Positions 1 to 12,195 of a stretch of 64,000 nt of DNA are shown piece after piece. Below the pieces are notes generated by a model. The model saw only the letters and a list, made by a program, of their open reading frames with translations. It was not told the DNA's origin and made no database searches. Position 1 is the stretch's first letter. Every line of letters starts with the position of its first letter. This DNA is from Miscanthus floridulus (Eukaryota; Streptophyta; Magnoliopsida; Poales; Poaceae). The stretch covers positions 89,050,939-89,114,938 of the forward strand of contig NC_089587.1 in assembly GCF_019320115.1 (NCBI RefSeq), given 5' to 3'. Position numbers and translations under genes: made by a program.

Positions 1-222
1 CACTTTCTTCTAACTAAGTATAGGTTCGCCTTGCAATTGTTACACTCAAGCTACAATGGTATCATAGTCACCGACCGATTGCACCACCTGTTGCTTTGGT
101 AAGAACACTTGTAAGACCGTAGTAAGACGCTTGAGAATTGAGTGCCTTATTTTTCCTTGTCCACAACCTAAGTAGTTGGTAGGGATAATACTATTTGTGT
201 TGTCTTCTCCTTTCTACTAACC
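1..222 (+). other. 5' leader of degraded Ty3/gypsy element
   Basis: Non-coding sequence directly upstream of the gag start at 223. Its position suggests the untranslated leader, or the end of a 5' LTR that lies outside the window. No clean LTR end or primer binding site could be recognised. Confidence 0.4.
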
Positions 223-2490
223 ATGTTAGGAAAAGCCAGAGGCAGCAGCAAAGGAAACGGGGACACACCTATAGATTTCAATGACTGTGTTTCCAAGAAT
301 GAGCTTCATGCCGTTCTTGATGACAAGTTCAATGAGATCCTTCAACAAATCACCAACTTGGTCAAGAGGATTGAAGATGGTGAACAATGACATCCTGAAC
401 CATGTCCTGAAGATGCTGCTGCTGATGATCTCTCTAAGGAGGACGATGGCGACGCGGAGGCTAAAGCTAAAGCCGAAGCTCGATGACATGATGAGGATGC
501 ACGTAACCGTAATTAGGGATGAAAACGGATCGGATATGGATGGATATCACCGATATTACATTTGTTTTTATATTTCTATCCGGATTCAGATTCGAATATG
601 GATAGTGTCAACTATGTCGGATAGGATACGATTGGATATCGACATCATAAATATGCGATTTGAGTATTCGGATACGGATATGCTATCGGATGTTTGATAT
701 CCGGACTCAAATACGGACAGATCTCAACCCCTCTAAACGGATTCGGTTTCGAATACGGTCGGAAAATATCCATACCGTTTTCATCCCTAACCTTAATCGG
801 TTGAACTTTAACCAACACGGTATGGGAGGTAATAACCAAGGTAATAATGATCCTTTCTCTAAAACCAAGTTTAAGATACCTCCTTTTTCTGGTTCTGCTG
901 ATCCTGAAGCATATTGAGATTGGGAGATGGCTATAGATAAAAAATTTAGCTCCCATCAAGTACCTGAAGAATATAGAGTTAGACTTGCTACCAGTAAGTT
1001 TACTAGTTTTGCTTTTTTCTGGTGGAATGATATTTGCAATAATGTTAATGCTAATGCTAATGCTCAAATACCTCAAACTTGGACTGCACTTAAACGACGA
1101 ATGAAATCGAGATTTGTTCCTCCATATTATCAACGTGATATGCGATTAAAACTGCAACATCTAAATCAAGGTAGTAAGACTATCGAGGAATATTATCAGG
1201 AGCTTTTAATTGGTCTAGCACGTAGTAACATACAGGAGGATGAAATGGATAAGTGTTCTAGATTTTTGGAGGTTTGCGTCGTGAAATACATGATGTTCTT
1301 GACTATAAAGAATGGACTAGATTTTCCCAATTATATCATTATGCTCTTAAAGCTGAAAGGGAAGTACAGGGACGACAACCTAGGTGTTCCATGACTTAGT
1401 CCACTCCTTCATGTCCATCTGAGGTGAGTAGATTTTCTAATGTACAGACACCACCAGCGTCTGTAAAGAAGAGTTCTCCTAGCACACCTTCTTCCAGTGG
1501 ATATGCTACACCTTCCTCTAGCAGCTCTTCTAAAGTTATTTGCCACCGCTACAAGGGCATGGGACATATTGCTAAAGAATGCCCTAGCAAACACGCATGT
1601 ATTGCTACTGATGATGGTGGGTATGTTAGTGCTAGTGATGAAGAGAATGAATTTGCACTTACAACTGATCTTTATGTAGATAATTTGTAGATAGTGCTAA
1701 AGATCCTGATGAGGTAATTGATAGTGTGACATGCACTACAGACTACAAATCAATCCTTGTTCAGCGTGTTTTGAGTACATAGGTTGAGCCAATAGACAAG
1801 CTACAATGCCATAATTTGTTTCAAATGTTCCTCATTGTCAATAATTTCCGTGTTCGTGCTATAATTGATGGAGGGAGCAGCAATAACTTGGTAAGTTCTA
1901 AGCTTGTCAAGACCCTTGGTTTATCTGCACGTGCTCTTCCACATTCATACCATGTTCAATGGTTCAACAATAGTGGTAAGGCAAAGGTAACATAATCTGC
2001 TCGTGTGCATTTTTCTATCGGATCATACCATGATTATGCTGATTTTGATGTTGTGCCTATGCAAGCTTGTTCATTTTTATTAGGCCGCCCTTGGCAATAT
2101 GATAATAATGTTGTACATCATGGTAGGCAAAATAGATACACTTTTATGTTTAAAGGAAAGACCATTGCTTTACTTCCTTTAACTCCTGCTGAAATTGTGC
2201 AATATGAAAATAAACTTGCTGAAAAGAAAAAGAAAGGCCATGATAAAGACTCTAGCAAACCAGCAAATGAACCATCAAGTGCCATGAAAGAAGTTTTATT
2301 TGCTCTTAAATTTGCTCTTGCTGATCATGATGAACCATGTTATGCTTTAACTTGTACATCGCCTATATGTCCACTTGGTCCTGCTTCTAGTGCTATGCCT
2401 CTTGTTGGTACTAACCTTTTGCAGGAGAAGGAGGATGAATTCCTAGCAGGGAGGCCACCATGGCAGCCACCTTTGTGAAGGATTGGGTGC
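223..2490 (+). pseudogene. Ty3/gypsy gag-protease remnant, pol deleted
   Basis: Degraded structural polyprotein of a gypsy LTR retrotransposon. The frame opens with ATG at 223. After a hAT MITE at 514-789 it resumes in the same frame, with the gag core at about 830-1390 (motifs FAFFWWND, W..LKRRM, FVPPYY), a zinc knuckle near 1540-1580 (CHRYKGMGHIAKEC) and an aspartic protease region at about 1810-2200 (IIDGGSSNN active site; FLLGRPWQYD). Breaks include TGA stops near 388, 484 and 915, a one-base loss near 1270 and a TAA near 1993. The text then goes from protease to what looks like the polyprotein C-terminus (2400-2600), so reverse transcriptase, RNase H and integrase are absent. This makes it an internally deleted, non-autonomous derivative. 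Confidence 0.85.
514..789 (+). mobile_element. hAT-type MITE, copy 1 (276 bp)
   Basis: The ends are perfect inverted repeats, TAGGGATGAAAACGG and its complement. The flanks are an 8-bp target duplication with one mismatch: ACCGTAAT (506-513) and ACCTTAAT (790-797). An 8-bp duplication and this end sequence fit the hAT superfamily. It has no coding capacity. A second copy of identical length lies inverted at 48407-48682, about 90% identical by eye. Removing the insert and one duplication restores the surrounding gag frame. Confidence 0.9.
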
Positions 2491-3319
2491 CAAGATGAAC
2501 GTCTTCTTCTGGAGCCATCGTTGCTGTCATCCAATTGAGTAGACGATCTACTTCAGTCGAGGACGACTTCAATTCAAGAAAGGGAGGATGATGAGGACAT
2601 CACTACGTCGTCACACACAAGCCAAGGAGAGGAGGAGGTCCAGCATGGGCGTCCAATTCATCTTTCTCATGGTGGAGGCTCAATCCAACTGAAGTTAGAG
2701 CCCATCTTAGGTTCCAGGACCAGTCTATCATAAAACTAGTCGCACGGGTGCGTCTAGGCTCTATTTTCGACGATCCACATATGGATGGAAAGATAATTAG
2801 ATAAGGAAGCCAATGCAGCTAGTCTCACATCAAAATCCCTTCAGAATCAACGGGAATCATCGAAACAATTCAGTGTCCAGAATCTGCCAGGGTGCTGCGA
2901 CACCGTCTTTTGGTCCGTTGGACCGTGTATTGTGTTTGGGCCCATTAGGGGGCGCGTCCAGGGGGGGTGACACCAAAGACTCTATAATCAGTAGTTGTCG
3001 CTCTCCTTAGGGTTTGAGTGGTTTTGTTTAGTTCTTGATTTCCTCATGAAACAGCCATCGTTTTGCTGCAACTGTGCCGCCAAGGCCGCTTGTTGTGAAC
3101 CAGGGCCCCGGTTCTTGATCTTGTTCGCCTATGGCGATTAGTCCTTTAAAATAAAGACTTGAACTCCTTATTATTTTCATAAGCCTCATATTTATTTGCA
3201 ATTTCATATTGTGTTCATCCCGTTCTTGCTTGTGTTCTCGATTCGCTTATAGGAAAGCCTTCTTGGCGAGGTCAATTGCGCTCGCGTGGTTGATAACCAA
3301 TGGAGCAGTAGTGTAATGG
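2491..3319 (+). other. gypsy element 3' region and probable LTR
   Basis: No gene. The start (to about 2600) reads like the last residues of a gypsy polyprotein, followed by probable 3' LTR sequence with TTTAAAATAAAGACTTG near 3147. LTR borders could not be fixed, because there is no second copy in the window and no clear TG...CA ends. Confidence 0.4.
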
Positions 3320-3353
3320 TTGCGAGGGTCTGAATCGGTCTTGGTTCGAAGCC
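3309..3353 (+). other. tRNA-like A-box/B-box module
   Basis: TAGTGTAATGG (3309-3319) matches the pol III A-box consensus TRGYNNARNGG. GGTTCGAAGCC (3343-3353) matches the B-box. Spacing is tRNA-like, but no full cloverleaf with acceptor stem is evident, so this is probably a decayed tRNA-derived piece inside transposon sequence rather than a gene. Confidence 0.5.
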
Positions 3354-4264
3354 TAGATCATGAACATCGAGTCTCCACCAATCGATGCTATCATACCTTT
3401 TGGAAGATCGGACCTTGTCTGCATCAGCGAGGACAACCGAGGCAAACGCGCGGCGGAGGAGGTTCCGGAGGTGGACATGCCGGTGAGCCAGTGCCTTCAT
3501 CGTATGAGGTGAGATCGATATCTTCTACTCATGGTGATGAACTCTTCTACATTGTTTATAGGTTCATCTTGAATGACAGCCTTCGTCCTCTTCCCAGGGC
3601 TAGCGAGCCCTCCGATGCCGCATCCTTTGCGCTGGGCTCATCGTCGGACTCCTTCGATTCTTACAACGACGACGACACCCGGTGTTTCCTCCAAGAGTGG
3701 AGGGCAGCCCAGGACCATTATTCCAAGGGAACTCGAGAAAATGACCAGCTTGAGATCCGCCTCGAGGTCTCTCAAGCCACCCTTCACGTCACCGAGGAAG
3801 AGGCCAGTGCTGCTCGGGTGCGGTTGGCCGAGTTTGATGCCATGGTGGTGGGTAAGATGGACTCTAGGAACACCTCTATTTTGATTTACACTGCCTTTAT
3901 CTTGATAGTTCTTCTATTTCTATGATCACCAGCCCTGACGGTGTAGTTGGAGTCCCTCCAACTAGCGGCAAACGCAGCTATGGCGCCCGTCAATGCCCGG
4001 GGCCCCCTCATCAACTCCTGCCTCCACGATATTCTAGCCCGCGTCCAGGAGATCACCCTTCATGGCGTTCGTCATGGCGCATCAGTGGCGCTGGCCGTGG
4101 CTCAGGTACAGACCGGGTACGAGCTCCACACCATGGAGACCAGCTTCCCGATGGGTGACGGCCCCGAGGAGCATGAGGAGTTGATTGAGGAATTCGTCAA
4201 CGCAGCAGAGGCCATAGTAGACAACACATCCGCTCAGGATGTGATAAACCATGTTTTTTATTAG
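3320..4264 (+). CDS. transposon-associated coiled-coil protein
   Basis: Two reading frames (3320-3925 and about 3947-4264) make up one protein of a kind often found in grass gypsy-like elements. The first half has an acidic/serine stretch (ALGSSSDSFDSYNDDD) and a heptad-rich helix beginning RENDQLEIRLEVS. The second half begins ESLQLAANAA and continues with QEITLHGVRHGASVALA, ending in an acidic tail at a TAG at 4264. A GTAAGA donor at 3852 and an AG at 3946 could join them, but the phase does not work cleanly, so a frameshift or another donor is equally possible. The upstream Gly/Arg-rich part (3320-3560) may not be coding. Function is unknown; a structural, gag-like role is only a guess. 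An AATAAA lies at 4288. Confidence 0.45.
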
Positions 4265-4500
4265 TTTGTATTTAGGGCAAACTAATCAATAAAATCTTCT
4301 ATCTTTCTATGATTGTATCTCAGTGTGCTTTTTGCATTGCCTCCATATACATAATGGTTGCTTCTATGTTTGTTTTTTGCTCTATAGGCGATACGTCTCG
4401 TATCGGCTTTTCCCCTTTTGGGGTAATTTTGGGCCAAAGGTTATACCCTTCTGGTATCAGCTATTAGAGCCAGCGGCTGAATGAATCGGCTATCTAGTGT
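4265..4500 (+). other. 3' UTR-like sequence and element junction
   Basis: Non-coding. It holds an AATAAA signal at 4288 and T-rich transposon 3' sequence, and meets the opposite-strand gypsy remnant near 4450-4500. The exact junction was not resolved. Confidence 0.35.
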
Positions 4501-7500
4501 TCATCCAAATGATAAGATAATGTTCTTCTAGACATTTTCCACTGATTTCTTCTTGATAGGTTGCACCAGAATTCTTCTGACCAAAGATTAAACAATTAAC
4601 CGATCTAGGCCAGGCATCTCATTAAGCAAAACAATCTTTAAATTTCCTTTAATAAATTGATCAACTCTGGCTTGTACTTAGGATCCAACTTAGCACTTAC
4701 ATACGTCGGCCTAGGCCTATCTCCAGGACCAATGTCTATCTCCCTTAATCCACCGGCCAACACGAAGCCATGATTATCCATGAAAGCAAACTCTCAGAGC
4801 CGATTGCTTGGATCGGCTGTTGGCTTTCATCACTGATCTTAATGAAGCCTCCTTCCCATAGCTTGCCAAAAAACACTCGAAGTCTTCTAGCTCCCAATAT
4901 ACTAGATCGGCTGTTGCGATACTCACAGATTCATCAGCGCAAACCAGCTCAACATCATCTCCATGCCATTGAATCAAACATTGATGCATGGTTGATGGTA
5001 CACAACAATTTTCATGAATCTAGACACGGCAAAGGAGTAGACTGTATGAACCTTTTCCATCAATGACAAAGAATGTGGTGAGCAAAGTCTTACTTTCGAT
5101 TGTCAATTCAATGTTCATTGCCCCCTGGTCTTAGATGCATTACCTCCAAAATCCTTAAGCATCATACCAGTTTCAATCAAATCTCCTGGTCCCTTGCCAA
5201 GCTTGCGAAAAGTAGTATAAGGCATAAGATTGACAGAAGCACCTCCATCTACCAACATTTTGGTCATCGGCTTCCATCAATAAAACCTTTTACATATAAA
5301 GCCTTTAAGTGCCAATGCTTGATTGGCTTATCAAATATAGCCTGCTATATCACTGTTAACTTGGCAACTATCTCCTCATACTCCGATTCATCATAATTTG
5401 AATAAATTTCTTGGTCTGCTGGAGCTCTAAATTCTGACGTCAATAGAAAAGTCATTTGAATATTAGCCAATGGTTGCCCTCTATCGGCTGTTTGTTTAGC
5501 AAGCCACACTTGAGGTCTACCAGATGCCTAAGCCTGTTCTAGCTCTCTGTTCCTTAGGCATTGTTAAACCTTATGGACACCATTGCCCTTCTTGCCAAAC
5601 ATATTCTTCTTCATTATCTTCTTCTCCATAATTAGCCCAGTTTTGATCAACAACTCGCTTCCCAAGCCAATCATGAACACTTCTATTTTTTAAGCGCTGA
5701 TCCATATTATTATGATGATACTCATCTCGAGCATGGATAGACCGGTGGTTGGCTTGAGATTGCCTAAACTCCCAATATTGCTCACTGCACTCTAGGCAAT
5801 TATTTCTAGTAGATAATTTCAGACCTTCAATCCAACAATGTATGAAGAAAGGACAATTCCAATGTGATTTAGCTTGCTTTCTTTCATACCTCTCGTCTTC
5901 TTGTTGACGCTGATATTCTTACTCTTCTAACCAACGCTGATAATCATTTTCCTTCTGCCGCTGCCATTTATTCAACAAAATTCAAGATGTAACACACAGC
6001 CTTGTCGCCCCATCCCTTGACGTCTCTCCCTGTTTATATCGGCTCTTTTGTTGGTCACAACGTCTTCTAATCTCTCTATATTCATCAGCCAATATTTGCA
6101 TCTCGGGATCGACTGTTCCAGTTTCTCTTGATCTAGTTGATGTTAGGACTTTAGTTTTCCCTTTGAGCAACCTAGCATCAACCATGTTCTGATCTCTTGG
6201 GAAAGGATTATCATCAACTTTCATCTTTCGCGGTGCATCAAATTTGAGCCTTCCTTGCTAAATAGCCTTCTGTATATGTTGCCAGAAAACTCTGCATTCA
6301 TTAGTGGAATGAGAAGTAGCGTTATGAAATTTACAAAACTTCTTATTCTTCAACTGATCAGGGGGCAACATAACATGATTGTCGGACAACTTGATCTGTC
6401 CCTTCTCAAGCAAGAAATTAAAGAGCTTGTCTGATTTTGTGACGTCGAAATCATAGCTCTCTTCGACTCCTCTTCCCCAAGGGATTTGGCACCATTACTA
6501 TCTTCTTACCCCAATTCCATTCAGTCATGGCAACCTCTTCTTCTTTATCATCTTCATAGCCGTCATCAACTGAATATGGATTATAGGTTTCAGCAATTGC
6601 GATACTCTTCTGGAATCAGGTATCTCTATGCATATTCTGAAATTGGCTATTGAGCGCTGCCACTCATTGAGTCAACTAACATAAATTGTCAAACTCTTGC
6701 CCAAGCAGCTTCTCTATCCATGTCGACAACATTCCTTGAATGGCCAAAGCAGCTAGCTGATCATTAGTTAAGTTCAATGAGAAGCACAAATTCCTGGTCT
6801 CTCGAAACCTCTGAAGAAACTTGGTGCCCGATTCATTAGTTCTTTGCCTTATAGTCGTCAAATCGATAATTTTCTTTTCTCCTGTCCCAGTGTAAAAATA
6901 TGTATGAAAATTCTTCTCTAGGTTAGTCCAATTAGCAATGGAGTTAACTGGTAGCGATGAAAACCAAGTGAAGGCTAGTCCTGACAGAGACAAGGAGAAG
7001 AAATGAACTCGATGGCCTCTTCAATGGACGCTTCGCCCAACTGTGTGAGATACTAACTGACATGTTCTATTGTGCTTGTGCTATCTTGGCCAGTGAACTT
7101 AGCAAACTCCGGAAGCCTATAATTTGTAGGAAGAGCGACCAAATCATACCATTCTGGATATGGGCGTTTGTACGAGAAGGTCTACCCTTTTGGCTTCAAA
7201 CCAAACTGATTCTTCATCATCTCGGTCACTCTAATCAACAACTCATCAACATCTGAATTTAGATTTCTCTGTAATTGTTGACCCATCTGTGGATTAAAAT
7301 TTCGGGTACCTTGATACCCTAGATTTGGAATCATGTGAAGAGTATTGTAATATGTGCCATAATGATATCCCTATGGAACCTCTATCTGTCGGGTCCTTTG
7401 CTGATTCGCTACTTGAAGTCTCTGGTTGTAGATGTTAGGATCTATATCTCTATGAATCCTTTGAACTGATGGCGCTATTTTTTGAGCCAATGACGGTATT

Positions 7501-8060
7501 TGGCCTGATGTGCCAAAATTGACTATTTGATTCTGAACTTGCCCCGTCGGCTGTTGCACATGCTGCATTGACGATCCAGGATTATATTGTATTTGATTAG
7601 TAGTACCACCTTGAACTTGCTTAGATGGGCTCTAAACTACCTGGACATCATCATTACCGACTGGTGCTGCTTCTTGATGGCTACTACCAGCTTGATTAGT
7701 CCCCTAAGTCGACAGATGTGGAATATTGTAGTAAACTGGCCCAACCTGATCAATTGGAAATCCATGAAACACCTCTTTTATGGTGTTGTGGAATGTGTTC
7801 AAGAAAACTGTATTGTGGTTCAATATGGCATCATGAACAGATTTTTTTACAGCTTCTACAAAGAAACACCTGTCTTTAGCTTCATCTGCATCTATTTGTC
7901 CATGCAACAGAACTCTTGGTAGTGGATGTTTTTAAACAACTTTATTGTCATGTGTCTTGGTGTAGGACAATAAACACTTGTTCTAAAATTCTTCTATAGC
8001 TTTATTGATGACATATTTATCCTCATCAGGTAAGTCTTCATAAGGCACCATAAGGATGTC
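4501..8060 (-). pseudogene. Ty3/gypsy gag-protease-RT fragment
   Basis: Heavily broken gypsy polyprotein read on the minus strand. Recognisable in order: gag N-terminal region (about 8060-7370), gag core (6993-6676; LAFTWFSSLP, FHTYFYTG, F.QRFRETRNLC), a nucleocapsid-like linker (about 6600-5500; CKFHNATSHSTNECRVF, a retroviral-type knuckle), protease-like sequence (about 5130-4770; RDWIHENCCVPSTMHQCL), and the start of reverse transcriptase (about 4700-4500; a degenerate NEMPGLDR motif). Frames shift repeatedly and stops are frequent. The rest of pol is missing, cut at the junction with the preceding transposon near 4500. Confidence 0.75.
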
Positions 8061-8074
8061 ACTGTTGTTGTAAG

Positions 8075-10036
8075 TCACCTTGACGATTGTGGTGTCCCAC
8101 CGAGCATGCCACAACATGTGTCGGCGCAAAAACGTGTCGATGCGCCGGGCACACAGCAAGCCAGAAGGATCTACTTAGGATGAGCCCGGAGATCCGCTTG
8201 GCTTCAACGCAGGATTAGCCGATCCTGCGTATTCCTCCCGAGGCGTGCAAGACAATTTGACCTGCAATTGATAAGGAGAGAAAGTTTATCAGTAATTTAA
8301 GGTGGAACATTGCGGTTTTGCCTAGACAGTTCTAAGTGTGCCGCTTCAGGAGCAGCCAGACAGGAAAATCGACTAAATAGCCAATATGCACAGAAATTGG
8401 CTGTTATGGACTGTAAAGCTCATGGATCGTGATTGATTTTATGTTTGACAAGTACAGTACATGCAGATTTAAGTAAGATCATTAGCTAGGTGGGTATTAC
8501 CAGAGTAAAGCATTGAGCCAATGAATCTAACGAGAAAGGATATAGCTTGCGAATAAATCAACTGTCTAGTACGAATGGATCTACAAACGCTATAAATCTA
8601 ATCTGTTACTATCAACAGTGAGGGTCGACTGGATCGATGGCTGCTATGATGATAATACCAAACTAAAATTGAAGAATCTATAAAACCATCTATACATCGA
8701 CAGGCTTTCCGAAAGACATGCTATATGTGTGAAAGCTCGAGCGAATCGGCTGAAATAGCCGATTCAGGTGAAAAAGGACTACAACGTGTGAACAATCGAC
8801 TATTTAACATGGACAAACCTATGAACTCATCAGACTTAACCTGTTGTCTCTAACAGTGGGGTTCAATTGGATCGATGGCAGCCGTGATAAAGACAACAAA
8901 TCAAAGCTTTAAAGTACATAGATCTACTCACATTTAACAGAATCATGGAAACACACTATAGGCGTTAAAGCATAGGCGATCGGCTATTTAGCCAATGTAG
9001 ACATAGCAAACTGTTAAGGACACGCCTGATCGAGAACAAATCTATCAACTAGCATCCTCCAATCTAGAGTGCCATCAGTGGGGATCAATCGGATCGTTAC
9101 AGCTATAATAGCGAACTATAGACCAGATTTAACTAGCCAGTAAACCTCTTCTAGATCATACATGCCTTAACCGCATACTATGCATGATCAAGATCGAAGT
9201 AGAACAGCCGATGAAACACAACCCATCGCTCAAAGTAAGAAACATCATGTTGTAACAAAACAAACGACAGACTAAAAGGATATGAGGCCGATCTAGATCG
9301 ATCTTGATCGGGCAAATTGATGTTGCTGAAAATTAACAACAATAAGAACATCAGCAAGATCGGTAACTTAATGAATCTACCCAAAGGATGCCACTCTTAG
9401 GTAGAGCCGATAACTTGACCTTAATCTAATTCGAGCAGTGGAGGTCGAACTTAACCGATGCAACCGTACTTGAACTAGATAAGAGTCGATAACTAGCTTG
9501 TACTAGAGTTCGCAGTGGAGGTCGAACTTAGCCGATGTAGCTGTACAAATAGAAGTATAAGCCATGACGGTACTTACAGACAAGCCAGGGGTCGGCCGGA
9601 CCGATGCATCCCTGCTTGTTGAAGAACTCGTCGAGATCTACACTACTCCTACTCCTAAGGGTTGGCATGAAGCCAAAAGAAAAGTAACTTGTATTGATTG
9701 GATTGATTGTCTTTTTACAATAGCCAGGGTCCAATATTTATACCTAGAGCCTAAGCATGAATCCTACCCAAGTATGATTCATTACAATGTTTGGTATAAA
9801 AGAAAATATTCCTAACTTAAGATAACTTGGACCCTAATCTTTCCCTTTTCGTAGAGTCCGACATATATTTCCTAACGCCAACTGTAGCTCATTGTTGTTA
9901 TCTGCTGACGTCATTCAAAGAGAGCCGATTCTAGTGCCGCATCTAAATCAGCTGATATCGATCCTTATGCAATCGATTCCTTGATTGACACAATCTTAGA
10001 GGCTTCAAGTTCCTTCTTCCCAAATTTTGGTGTAAA
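8075..10036 (-). mobile_element. probable 5' LTR of the minus-strand gypsy element
   Basis: About 1.9 kb of non-coding DNA between the gag start and 10036. Read on the minus strand the right edge begins TGTTTACACCAAAATTTGG, a start typical of long grass gypsy LTRs. The interior repeats short phrases such as CGGATCGATG and GTGGAGGTCGAACTT (9438, 9512). The left boundary is uncertain and no second LTR copy is present. Confidence 0.45.
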
Positions 10037-10038
10037 CA

Positions 10039-10042
<4 letters not shown>

Positions 10043-10077
<35 letters not shown>
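10043..10077. repeat. (AC)n microsatellite
   Basis: An uninterrupted AC dinucleotide run of about 17 units directly beside the LTR edge at 10036. Confidence 0.95.
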
Positions 10078-10080
<3 letters not shown>

Positions 10081-10288
10081 CTATGAGATGGTAGAGTTCT
10101 GGTATTGGTGGATCATGAATGTTTTAGGCACCCTGGGGTTCTCCAAAGTTTCTTCTTTTCTTGTGGAAGCTTGCCGGAAGGTTGAAACGACATCTGTTGT
10201 CCTGTCTTATTCCACAATTCAACAGAACAGGGGTAATCCTACTAAAGTTAGTGGTATGTAATGATCTAAATCATTATGCCAATTGTTT

Positions 10289-10305
10289 CTCCAGCAACGG
10301 CGCTA
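10289..10305 (-). promoter_or_regulatory. primer binding site, tRNA-Asp type
   Basis: On the minus strand the sequence TAGCGCCGTTGCTGGAG is a slightly mutated complement of the 3' end of plant tRNA-Asp, the minus-strand primer used by many gypsy elements. It sits just inside the LTR that begins at 10314. Only about 200 bp of the element's interior (10078-10288) survives. Confidence 0.65.
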
Positions 10306-10313
10306 GAAATGTT

Positions 10314-11678
10314 TGTTGGTATTTTTAAGTGCAAATAGAATATGAAGGATTTTGTAAGCGCACAGAATACCATTGTAGCATTTTACCAGGAGTATTCCAG
10401 GTATCGTTATTTATATTTTACCACAGGGAAACAATGAAGTAAAGATTTATTGGATAACAAAGGAATGTCTACTAATCAACACACCAGCATAGCTAAAGCA
10501 AGGAGTAAAGGTAATGATAGAAATTAAGCATAATGATACTCAGGGGATAGATCACTAAGATAATATAAACTAGTCAACTCGGGAGAAGAACGGGTGAGGT
10601 AGATTCCTATGATATTCTTATTATATGGTCAAAGTATGTATACACCCAACTATAGCTAAGACTAACTCTACTCTTGTGCACATCGGGACGTCGCTTAGAC
10701 GGTAGAGCACCCACAATAGATAACTCTACTGATGTGACTATGGTCCTATAATTTAAGAACCCGTTCAATTTAGCATGGACTACAAAGGATAGATAGGGCT
10801 ATCGCCTCCCATTGCTACCACACAACCAGAGAACAAGGTGTACTCACAGGTAGAGCATTGTATAAGCACCATGCTTACACGTGACTCGGCTACTTAGCCC
10901 AATCGATAAACTATAGCAAGGTAAGTGCTCTTTGAACCCGCACACAAAAGCAATGATAATCTTAACTAAGCAAGATATATATTCAAAGTAAGCATAGCGA
11001 TGTAAATAGGAATATAATGAATTGATAATAAGTCTTACAAGATGTAGAAGTGAAGATACAAGGCTTCATCAAGCCTCCAAGACTAGACCCGGAACTTGAG
11101 CATGAGCCCAACTCAACCCTCACTCCCGGGCTACTAATCTACTACATTGGAGAGTCTAGACCTAATCCTCCTGGTGTATCTTGATTTCTGAATGAGAGAT
11201 ATGAATTAGGGTTTCAGGGATGGCCTTAGGGAGGGGGTAGGGCTGGTATATGTAAGCCAGAGCGTCCATCGTGAGCCCTTGGATCAAACCGACTTAAAGA
11301 ATGGCATAGATGCATCCTAGGAGAAGGTGGAGAACCGACATTGTGACACAGAGGCTGACAGTAGGCCCTAGGGGCTAGGTGGCCTATAGGTGGGGCCAGC
11401 TGGCCCCACATGGCAGCCACCTGTCCTCCACTTCGGTGGTTTGCCTTCTAGAGTCTTCTAGAGTCTTCCCACGTCGGTTTCGCTGCGGATAAACGTGATT
11501 TCCTTTGACGAATAGGCCCTACTTGATGGTTTTCTAAGTAAATCCTCTTGTAAACATGGATTCACCAAAACTTGTGGAATTTATTAGTTTAAACCCCTAG
11601 ACCTATGTTGGTGATCCTTTTTATGCATTTATATAAGTTATCTTGATGGTTTATGTTGAACGTTAAGTACCATCAACA
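10314..11678 (-). mobile_element. 5' LTR of a truncated gypsy element
   Basis: A 1365-bp LTR whose edges form a short inverted repeat: TGTTGGTA at 10314 and TACCATCAACA ending at 11678. The primer site abuts its left side, so the element is oriented minus and its body, to the left, is lost. No gene is visible inside; the minus-strand ORF at 11226-11420 is not supported. Confidence 0.65.
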
Positions 11679-12195
11679 ACAATTCACTTCTGAGCCAAGA
11701 AAATCTTTAGAAACAAAGCTTGGCGAAGCACTTGAACACGATGACTAAAAAATAAGAATATCAAAAGCATGACTTCTCACATTCAAATATCATGATAAAA
11801 AAGGAAAAAGTGAAAAATTAACAACTACCTGGGAAAATTTGCTGAAGTCAACAACATGTGGGAAATAAGACCTCTTGTTTTCAGCAATAAGATTTTTAGA
11901 TTCAAAATCTAAAACAGTATACATCATCAGCAAAATAACCACAACATAAAAAAACAAAATACATCATAACTAAACGCTTACGTCAGCTTACGTTCAACAA
12001 ATGTATCAAACGTAGGGTTCGCCTCAATGGTTGCATAGTCCAACCACAGCGAAGGTTCAACGACAAGTTGTCCTTACACATTAATAATAGCATAACGCCA
12101 ACTTCATCCTACCCAGTTCAATATTTACAAATATCAAAAAATTTAAAACCTCACCCCTCAACTAAAAATCTAAAAAACAACAACTACGAAGACAA
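11679..12195 (-). other. 3' flank of the gypsy-type transposon gene
   Basis: AT-rich, non-coding. On the minus strand it follows the stop codon at 12196 and probably holds the 3' UTR. Short CTTCG/CGAAG words recur here and again at 28140-29050, suggesting both flanks belong to the same element. Confidence 0.35.

Noticed and set aside
3509..3561. 53-bp intron in the coiled-coil ORF
   Set aside because: GTGAGA and AG are present but splicing would bring a TGA into frame and the intron is too short for plants.
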